DNA of 6,259 nt from contig DAIDBB010000216.1 in NCBI GenBank assembly GCA_027310325.1, positions 1-6,259 on the forward strand, written 5' to 3'. Position 1 is the stretch's first letter. Every line of letters begins with the position of its first letter. The notes below the pieces were generated by a model that was given only the letters and a program-made list of their open reading frames with translations, was not told where the DNA came from and made no database searches. The position numbers were made by a program, and so were the translations under genes. The DNA comes from a bacterium. GTDB taxonomy: Bacteria; Desulfobacterota; GWC2-55-46. Positions 1 through 4,749 of this stretch are shown here, in pieces.

Positions 1-1520
1 CGCTTGTATTCATACTGGTTTATCAGGTGATTGTGCCAGGGTCGATTACGCTCTTTTACGCGATGATACCGATAGCGTTCGTCTTCGGCGTTCAGCTCGT
101 CATGCCAATAGGCGCGGCCGACATGCCGGTCGTCATTTCGATCCTTAACTCATACGCGGGTCTTGCCGGCTCCGCGACGGGGTTCGTCATAGGGAATAAC
201 GTCCTTATAATCGCGGGCGCCCTTGACGGGACGTCTGGACTTCTGCTTTCGATACTTATGTGCCAGGCCATGAACCGTTCGGCCGCGACCGTCTTTTTCG
301 GCGGTCTGGGCGCTACACCCGCCCCTGCCGTAAAACCGGCCGCTCCAAAGCCGGCGGCCGCGGCGGTTGCCGCCAAGCCGGTCGAGGAAGCCAGGCCTGC
401 CGTCAAGAAGCTTTCCCCCGAGGAAGCGGCCGTACTTTTCAGGGAAGCGAAGAAGGTCATTATCGTCCCTGGTTACGGCATGGCGGCTGCCCAGGCCCAG
501 CACGTTGTCGGAGAGTTCGCTTCAATGCTTAAAGGCAAGGGCATAGACCTCAAGTTCGCGATACACCCGGTTGCCGGCAGGATGCCGGGACACATGAACG
601 TCCTTCTGGCCGAGGCCGGTATCCCGTATACCGACCTCATTGAGATGGAGGAGATAAACCCTGAATTCGACGATACGGACATAGCCCTTGTAATAGGCGC
701 CAACGACACGACGAACCCCGCAGCGCGCCACGACAAGTCGAGCCCCATCTACGGCATGCCGATCCTCGACGTCGACAAGGCAAAGAGGGTCATAGTCTGC
801 AAGCGCGGAATGGCCCCCGGCTTTGCCGGCATAGATAACGAGCTCTATCTCGACAAGAAGACCTGGATGCTCTTCGGGGACGCAAAGGACTCGATAACGA
901 AGGTCATAACGAGCATAAAGGACCCGAACCTCAAGGCCGTTGCCCCGGTAGCCGAGGCGCCCGCCCAGGCCGCTCCGGCCGAAGGCGGCTCGCCCGTTAA
1001 GAAGATAACGCCGGAAGAGGCCGCGAACCTCTTCAAGAAGTCCAAGCACGTTATCGTCGTCCCGGGCTACGGCATGGCCGCCGCGCAGGCGCAGCATGCC
1101 GTTGGCGAGTTCGCCGAGCTCCTTAAATCAAAGAGCGTCTCGGTCAAGTTCGCGATACACCCGGTTGCGGGCAGGATGCCCGGCCATATGAACGTCCTTT
1201 TGGCCGAGGCAGGTGTGCCGTATACCGACCTTATCGAGATGGAGGAGATTAACCCTGAATTCGAGGAGGCGGACGTCGCGATAGTAATCGGCGCGAACGA
1301 CACCACGAACCCCGCCGCCCGTCACGATAAGTCGAGCCCCATCTACGGCATGCCGATACTAGACGTTGACAAGGCAAAGACCGTCATCGTCTGCAAACGC
1401 AGCATGGCCCCGGGTTTCGCCGGCATCGATAACGAGCTTTACGTTCAGCAGAATACCCGGATGCTCTTCGGGGACGCGAAGGATTCGATCACAAAGGTCG
1501 TTCAGAATCTTGGCGCGTAG
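1..1520 (+). CDS. pntB: NAD(P) transhydrogenase subunit beta, 5'-truncated, with two tandem NADP(H)-binding domains III
   Basis: This is the membrane subunit of the enzyme that couples proton entry to hydride transfer from NADH to NADP+. The frame is open to the left edge (first full codon at 3), so the GTG at 27 is an internal Val. Residues are counted from that GTG. Residues 1-85 are the last membrane helices of domain II; the ADMPVVISILNSY stretch has D32 and N41 matching E. coli PntB D213 and N222 (numbering from memory), so about 175-180 residues are missing upstream. A linker rich in Ala, Pro and Lys (about 94-126) leads to dIII copy 1 (127-298), then a second linker (about 303-324) and dIII copy 2 (325-496). 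Each copy has PGYGMA (148, 346), HPVAGRMPGHMN (180, 378), GANDTTNPA (224, 422) and a KR pair (259-260, 457-458). E. coli PntB is 462 residues; this protein would be about 675. The pntA gene is not in the window. hppA follows 156 bp downstream. Confidence 0.96.
   Translation, partial: LVFILVYQVIVPGSITLFYAMIPIAFVFGVQLVMPIGAADMPVVISILNSYAGLAGSATGFVIGNNVLIIAGALDGTSGLLLSILMCQAMNRSAATVFFGGLGATPAPAVKPAAPKPAAAAVAAKPVEEARPAVKKLSPEEAAVLFREAKKVIIVPGYGMAAAQAQHVVGEFASMLKGKGIDLKFAIHPVAGRMPGHMNVLLAEAGIPYTDLIEMEEINPEFDDTDIALVIGANDTTNPAARHDKSSPIYGMPILDVDKAKRVIVCKRGMAPGFAGIDNELYLDKKTWMLFGDAKDSITKVITSIKDPNLKAVAPVAEAPAQAAPAEGGSPVKKITPEEAANLFKKSKHVIVVPGYGMAAAQAQHAVGEFAELLKSKSVSVKFAIHPVAGRMPGHMNVLLAEAGVPYTDLIEMEEINPEFEEADVAIVIGANDTTNPAARHDKSSPIYGMPILDVDKAKTVIVCKRSMAPGFAGIDNELYVQQNTRMLFGDAKDSITKVVQNLGA
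405..920 (+). repeat. dIII repeat copy 1 (N-terminal NADP(H)-binding domain)
   Basis: This is the first of two in-frame copies, offset by 594 nt (198 residues). By hand count about 35 of 172 residues differ between copies, giving about 80% identity with no gaps. The nucleotide-binding motifs are intact: PGYGMAAAQAQ, HPVAGRMPGHMNVLLAEA and GANDTTNPAA. This copy differs from the canonical sequence at the 2'-phosphate site, where it reads KRG (G261) and not KRS. It also has TW where E. coli and copy 2 have Asn-Thr followed by another residue before MLFGDAK. Confidence 0.93.
999..1514 (+). repeat. dIII repeat copy 2 (C-terminal NADP(H)-binding domain)
   Basis: This is the second copy of domain III, ending at the C-terminus of the protein. 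It is closer to E. coli PntB at several diagnostic places: KRSM at the 2'-phosphate site (S459), NT before MLFGDAK, and ITPEE at the domain start. It is therefore probably the original C-terminal domain or the better preserved copy. Over residues 375-409 versus 177-211 the DNA differs at about 11 of 105 bases, and all but one codon change are synonymous. Confidence 0.93.
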
Positions 1521-1557
1521 TTCCTCTTAACGAGCATTCTTACCCGTACCGGCGTGA

Positions 1558-1589
1558 AAGACCGCCGCCATTTTCATGGCGGCGGTCTT
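1558..1589 (+). terminator. Perfect hairpin between pntB and hppA, possible terminator or processing element
   Basis: AAGACCGCCGCCA (1558-1570) is exactly complementary to TGGCGGCGGTCTT (1577-1589), giving a 13-bp GC-rich stem with a TTTTCA loop. It lies 37 bp after the pntB stop. The 3' side has only TCTT followed by GACG, so the U-tract of a normal intrinsic terminator is missing. It may be a weak terminator, an mRNA-stabilising 3' hairpin, or a protein-binding site. The hairpin is seen directly; its function is inferred. Confidence 0.55.
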
Positions 1590-1615
1590 GACGCTGTAAG
1601 GAATGCAAATACAGA
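1588..1615 (+). promoter_or_regulatory. Weak candidate sigma70-type promoter for hppA
   Basis: TTGACG (1588-1593) is a good -35 box. It is followed after 16 bp by TACAGA (1610-1615), a poor -10 box matching three of six consensus bases. The -35 overlaps the last bases of the hairpin's 3' arm. The predicted start would leave a leader of roughly 55 nt before the hppA ATG. A small hairpin, CCCGC-AGC-GCGGG (1630-1642), sits in that leader. Confidence 0.25.
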
Positions 1616-1657
1616 GCCGCCTGTTTCACCCCGCAGCGCGGGTACCGCATTTTCAGT

Positions 1658-1672
1658 AAAGGAGAGAAGAGG
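1658..1672 (+). promoter_or_regulatory. Ribosome-binding region that sets the hppA start
   Basis: A purine-rich run contains AAAGGAG (1658-1664) and AGAGG (1668-1672). The second site lies 4 nt, and the first 12 nt, before the ATG at 1677. No comparable site precedes the in-frame GTG at 1554, which supports the later start. Confidence 0.7.
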
Positions 1673-1676
1673 ATTA

Positions 1677-3722
1677 ATGGACAGCACAACGCTAACAATT
1701 GTTTTTGCTCTGGCCGCGGCCGTAATCGGGATACTTTACGCGGCGTATCTTATCTTCTGGGTCAAGGGGCTTGACAGCGGAAACGAGGAGATGAGGAAAA
1801 TACAGGCCGCCATCCACGAAGGGGCGCACGCTTATATGGCCCGGCAGTATAAGACCGTTGCGATAGTAGCGGCCGTAATATTCGTCCTCCTGTGGGGGGC
1901 GGGGTCCTGGTCCGAGCACTTCGGGCTGTTGACCGCCGTCGGGTTCCTTGTCGGCGGCGTCGCCTCGGCCATCTCGGGCTATGTCGGGATGATGGTGGCC
2001 GTAAGGGCGAACGCCAAGACCGCGCAGGCGGCTCACGGCGGGCTTAACTCGGCCTTGAGGGTCGCTTTCCGCGGAGGGGCGGTTACGGGGCTCCTTCTTA
2101 TCGGCCTCGGGCTTCTCGCCGTAACCGGATTTTTCGCCTTTGCCATAAGGTTCGCAGGCGACTCCAAGGCGGTCCCGTCGCTTCTTTCCCTCGGCCTCGG
2201 CGGAAGCCTCATATCCCTCTTCGCCAGGGTAGGCGGAGGGATATATACAAAGGCCGCGGACGTGGGCGCCGACCTCGTCGGCAAGGTCGAGGCGGGTATC
2301 CCTGAAGACGACCCCAGGAACGCCGCGGTCATCGCGGATAACGTCGGCGATAACGTCGGCGACTGCGCGGGCATGGCCGCTGACCTTTTTGAGACTTACG
2401 CGGTCACAACTGTTGCCACCATGGCGCTGGCGCACCTCCTTTACCCGGAGTCAAGGAACGCCATGCTTTTCCCCCTGGTCCTCGGGGGAGCGGCCATACT
2501 CATGACAATAATAGGGAGCTGGTTCGTGCGGCTCGGCCCCGGCGGCGGGATCATGTCGGCCCTTTACAAGGGTTTTGTGGCAACCGGCATACTTTCCGCG
2601 ATAGCCTTTTATCCGGCCACTTACTATATAATGAACGGCGTCGGCGGAGTGCCCGCGTTCAACTACTATATCGCCGCCCTTATCGGGCTTCTCGTTACTT
2701 TATGCCTCGTGGTCATCACGGACTATTATACGGCGAAGCACTTCAGGCCCGTGCAGGAGATAGCCGAAGCGTCCCTTTCCGGGCACGCGACGAACATAAT
2801 ATCCGGACTTGCGGTAGCAAACCAGGCAACAGCCCTTCCGGTCATAGTCATCGGGGCTGCCATACTCGGCAGTTACGCCCTGGCCGGCCTTCTGGGAGTT
2901 GCGATCGCGGCCGAGGCAATGCTCACCATGTCGGGAATAGTTGTCGCCATAGATTCCTTCGGCCCTATTACGGATAACGCCGGTGGAATAGCCGAGATGG
3001 CCAAAATGGGCTCCGCGGTCCGTAACGTCACGGACCCGCTTGACGCCGTAGGCAACACCACGAAGGCCGTTACGAAGGGCTACGCCATAGGCTCGGCGGG
3101 GCTGGCCGCTATCGTCCTTTTCTCCGAATATACCCGCTCTGTGTCAAAGGCCGGAGACCCGATGAGCTTTAATATCTCGGAGCCGCTTGTCCTTGTGGGA
3201 CTCTTCTTAGGCGGCATGCTCCCGTTCCTCTTCGCCTCATTCCTTCTTAAGGCCGTTGGAAAGGCGGCCGGCTCGATAGTCGATGAGGTAAGAAGGCAGT
3301 TCAGGGAAATAAAGGGGATAATGGAAGGGACCGCGAAGCCGGAATACGGCAGGTGCGTTGACATAGTGACCACCGCCGCCATCCGGAAGATGATACTCCC
3401 GTCGCTTATACCTGTCCTCGCGCCCATAATCGTCGGGCTCATCCTCGGGCCGAAGGCCCTTGGAGGGCTCCTTGTAGGGAGCATCGTTACCGGGCTATTT
3501 GTCGCGATCTCCATGACATCGGGGGGCGCTGCGTGGGATAACTCCAAGAAATACATCGAAGAGGGCCATCATGGCGGCAAGCACTCGCCGGCGCACCAGG
3601 CGGCCGTAACCGGGGATACTGTCGGAGACCCGTTCAAGGACACGGCGGGCCCTGCCATAAACCCGATGATAAAGGTCATTAACCTCGTTGCCGTTCTTTT
3701 CGGGGTGCTTTTGTTTTCATAA
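1677..3722 (+). CDS. hppA: K+-independent proton-translocating membrane pyrophosphatase
   Basis: The 681-residue integral membrane enzyme hydrolyses PPi to two phosphates and pumps protons out of the cytoplasm. Its length is typical of the bacterial family (about 660-770). The ATG at 1677 is chosen because the protein then begins with a hydrophobic helix (about 5-28), preceded by a purine-rich ribosome-binding region; the in-frame extension to 1554 is hydrophilic and runs through a hairpin. Family signatures are intact: DVGADLVGKVE (195-205), DNVGDNVGD (221-229), DNAGG (433-437) and GDTVGDPFKDTAGPAINP (646-663), which supply the Asp and Lys ligands for Mg-PPi. GNTTKAVTKG (459-468) has Lys463 and Thr466 where K+-dependent enzymes have Ala and Gly. 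That is the known mark of the K+-independent class, whose members pump H+ and not Na+. The protein is largely alternating hydrophobic segments, as expected for a polytopic enzyme of about 16 helices. It lies downstream of pntB on the same strand and ends at a strong terminator. Confidence 0.97.
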   Translation: MDSTTLTIVFALAAAVIGILYAAYLIFWVKGLDSGNEEMRKIQAAIHEGAHAYMARQYKTVAIVAAVIFVLLWGAGSWSEHFGLLTAVGFLVGGVASAISGYVGMMVAVRANAKTAQAAHGGLNSALRVAFRGGAVTGLLLIGLGLLAVTGFFAFAIRFAGDSKAVPSLLSLGLGGSLISLFARVGGGIYTKAADVGADLVGKVEAGIPEDDPRNAAVIADNVGDNVGDCAGMAADLFETYAVTTVATMALAHLLYPESRNAMLFPLVLGGAAILMTIIGSWFVRLGPGGGIMSALYKGFVATGILSAIAFYPATYYIMNGVGGVPAFNYYIAALIGLLVTLCLVVITDYYTAKHFRPVQEIAEASLSGHATNIISGLAVANQATALPVIVIGAAILGSYALAGLLGVAIAAEAMLTMSGIVVAIDSFGPITDNAGGIAEMAKMGSAVRNVTDPLDAVGNTTKAVTKGYAIGSAGLAAIVLFSEYTRSVSKAGDPMSFNISEPLVLVGLFLGGMLPFLFASFLLKAVGKAAGSIVDEVRRQFREIKGIMEGTAKPEYGRCVDIVTTAAIRKMILPSLIPVLAPIIVGLILGPKALGGLLVGSIVTGLFVAISMTSGGAAWDNSKKYIEEGHHGGKHSPAHQAAVTGDTVGDPFKDTAGPAINPMIKVINLVAVLFGVLLFS

Positions 3723-3737
3723 GCGAGAGTTGATAAA

Positions 3738-3777
3738 AAATAAAAAGGGGGCGCCTGTCGGCGTCCCCTTTTTATTT
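3738..3777. terminator. Bidirectional intrinsic terminator between hppA and dedA
   Basis: The 3738-3755 arm pairs with 3760-3777 to give an 18-bp stem with one G-T wobble and a TGTC loop. The GC core (GGGGGCGCC and GGCGTCCCC) is flanked by an A-rich left side and a T-rich right side (TTTTTATTT). Each transcript direction therefore ends with a U-rich tail. It begins 15 bp after the hppA stop and ends 28 bp before the dedA stop on the other strand, so it can serve both convergent genes. Confidence 0.92.
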
Positions 3778-3805
3778 GAGTGGATAAATCTCTTGAGAGC
3801 AGGGA

Positions 3806-4447
3806 TCAATCCGCCGGTCCGTTACGATGCCGGATGAACTCGATGGCTCCCGGAAGAACGGATATTATTATTATCGCGAGGATCACTATCGAGAAGTTCT
3901 CTTTTACGACCGGAATCGCCCCGAAGTAATATCCCGATAAGACAAAAAGCGCTACCCACGAAATCCCGCCAATTATATTGTAAGCGAAGAACCTGCCGTA
4001 AGACATGCTCCCCACGCCCGCCACAAAAGGCGCGAAAGTGCGCACTATCGGCACGAAGCGCGCAAGGATGACCGTCTTGCCGCCGTATTTTTCATAGAAG
4101 AGGTGGGTTCTGTCGAGGTATTCCTTCTTGAGGAACCTGCCGTTACCCCGGAATACCCTGGGGCCGATGATATTGCCCGCCCAGTAATTGACCGTATCCC
4201 CTGATACGGCAGCAACGGTTAAGACGGCGAGAAGGACCTCCACTCTTATGGTGCCAAGGGCGGCGATGTTGCCTGCGGCAAATAAGAGTGAATCCCCGGG
4301 TAATAGAGGGGTGACGACCAGGCCGGTCTCGAAGAATATTATGATAAATAGTATCAGATAGGTCCAGACCCCGTAATTCCGCGTCAATACGACCAGATGT
4401 TTATCGAGGTGCATAACTATCCCGATAAAAAAATTTATGAAATCCAT
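3806..4447 (-). CDS. dedA: DedA-family inner-membrane protein
   Basis: The 213-residue polytopic membrane protein is close in length and sequence to E. coli DedA (219 residues). The match includes the N-terminus (MDFINFFIGIVMHLDKHL), FETGLVVTPLLPGDSLLF (39-56), THLFYEKYGGKT (114-125), ILARFVPIVRTFAPFVAG (127-144) and a C-terminal LPGAIEFIRH (198-207). Residues known to matter in the paralogue YqjA are present: E40, D52, R130 and R136. The family is linked to membrane homeostasis, proton-dependent drug and pH tolerance, and, in some members, lipid-carrier or phospholipid flipping; the substrate of this protein cannot be read from sequence. The start aligns with E. coli DedA and has an AGGGGT ribosome-binding site only about 3 nt upstream. 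Met12 is a less likely alternative start. The gene is a single transcription unit convergent with hppA and divergent from the ATPase gene. Confidence 0.95.
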   Translation of the reverse strand: MDFINFFIGIVMHLDKHLVVLTRNYGVWTYLILFIIIFFETGLVVTPLLPGDSLLFAAGNIAALGTIRVEVLLAVLTVAAVSGDTVNYWAGNIIGPRVFRGNGRFLKKEYLDRTHLFYEKYGGKTVILARFVPIVRTFAPFVAGVGSMSYGRFFAYNIIGGISWVALFVLSGYYFGAIPVVKENFSIVILAIIIISVLPGAIEFIRHRNGPAD

Positions 4448-4524
4448 AATACCCCTAAAGTTTATCAGGTTTAATCATCGGCATCTGCCCGCCGAATCAA
4501 GGGATTCAGCTGCCTTCACATAAT

Positions 4525-4554
4525 AATGTATCGTTTATTGTTGGATGATGTCAA
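4525..4554 (-). promoter_or_regulatory. Sigma70-type promoter for dedA
   Basis: On the minus strand a consensus -35 box, TTGACA (4554-4549), is followed after 18 bp by TACATT (4530-4525) as the -10 box. The predicted transcript would start near 4518 and have a leader of about 70 nt before the dedA ATG. The -35 is perfect; the -10 matches four of six positions. Confidence 0.6.
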
Positions 4555-4588
4555 TATCAGGCTGTTGTTAGGCCTTTTCCGGAGGGCT

Positions 4589-4604
4589 GTTACCCTGGGG
4601 TAAC
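4589..4604. promoter_or_regulatory. Perfect 16-bp palindrome, candidate operator
   Basis: GTTACCC-TG-GGGTAAC is a 7-2-7 inverted repeat. It lies 11 bp upstream of the -35 of the first ATPase-gene promoter candidate and 34 bp upstream of the dedA -35 on the other strand. The form fits a dimeric regulator's binding site. It could alternatively fold as a 6-bp hairpin with a CTGG loop ahead of ATATTTTTATA, but no rightward gene upstream would need a terminator here. I do not recognise the cognate regulator. Confidence 0.5.
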
Positions 4605-4615
4605 ATATTTTTATA

Positions 4616-4642
4616 TTGACTTTCATGAATTTATGCTAAAAT
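4616..4642 (+). promoter_or_regulatory. Candidate distal promoter for the ATPase gene
   Basis: TTGACT (4616-4621) lies 15 bp before TAAAAT (4637-4642). The -10 is preceded by TGC, making an extended -10. Sliding the -35 two bases to TATTGA gives the usual 17-bp spacer. The start would be near 4649, giving a leader of about 100 nt. Confidence 0.45.
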
Positions 4643-4705
4643 AAAATATCACCCCTAAAATATCAATTTATATATAAAAAAACCGCGATTAAATTCCATA
4701 AAGGT

Positions 4706-4734
4706 TTAGGGAATAATCCGCAGTATGGTATAAT
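4706..4734 (+). promoter_or_regulatory. Candidate proximal promoter with perfect extended -10 for the ATPase gene
   Basis: TGGTATAAT (4726-4734) is a perfect extended -10 element. The -35 position (about 4706-4711, TTAGGG) is poor, as is common for extended -10 promoters. Transcription would start near 4741, only about 9 nt before the ATG. The leader would consist almost entirely of the AGGTGA ribosome-binding site (4741-4746). Confidence 0.5.
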
Positions 4735-4749
4735 CCCATAAGGTGAAAG

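Larger units (their letters stand above)
4448..4749. other. Divergent intergenic control region
   Basis: These 302 bp separate the divergent dedA and ATPase genes, and I find no convincing coding sequence in them. The dedA side (4448-4600) has mixed composition and the dedA promoter. It also contains short inverted repeats, GAATC-AAGG-GATTC (4494-4507) and CGGC/GCCG (4479-4494), which would fall in the dedA leader. The 4601-4740 part is very AT-rich and carries a palindrome and two rightward promoter candidates. ACCCCTAAA occurs at 4451-4459 and again at 4651-4659; I read the first as the dedA ribosome-binding site seen from the other strand. Confidence 0.75.

Noticed and set aside
27..29. 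GTG at 27 as the pntB start
   Set aside because: The frame is open from position 3, the upstream codons encode hydrophobic residues, and the homologous protein has about 180 more residues before this point. The gene is cut by the window edge.
522..1097. Long minus-strand open frame opposite pntB
   Set aside because: It is a shadow of the GC-rich, codon-biased transhydrogenase gene. It looks repetitive only because the dIII repeat is read backwards, and it has no recognisable motif or ribosome-binding site.
405..1514. dIII duplication as an assembly artefact
   Set aside because: The copies differ by many mostly synonymous bases and by about 35 residues, so they are not the same read sequence placed twice.
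1554..1676. N-terminal extension of hppA to GTG 1554
   Set aside because: The extension is hydrophilic, runs through the hairpin and has no ribosome-binding site. The ATG at 1677 follows a purine-rich site and starts a typical first membrane helix.
1692..2435. 247-codon minus-strand open frame opposite hppA
   Set aside because: Its product is low-complexity Arg/Gly/Asp-rich sequence with no family resemblance, while the plus strand encodes unmistakable pyrophosphatase motifs.
4451..4659. ACCCCTAAA at 4451 and 4651, exactly 200 bp apart, as a paired regulatory repeat
   Set aside because: The first copy is accounted for by the dedA ribosome-binding site on the minus strand, and a 9-mer match in AT-rich sequence is weak evidence on its own.
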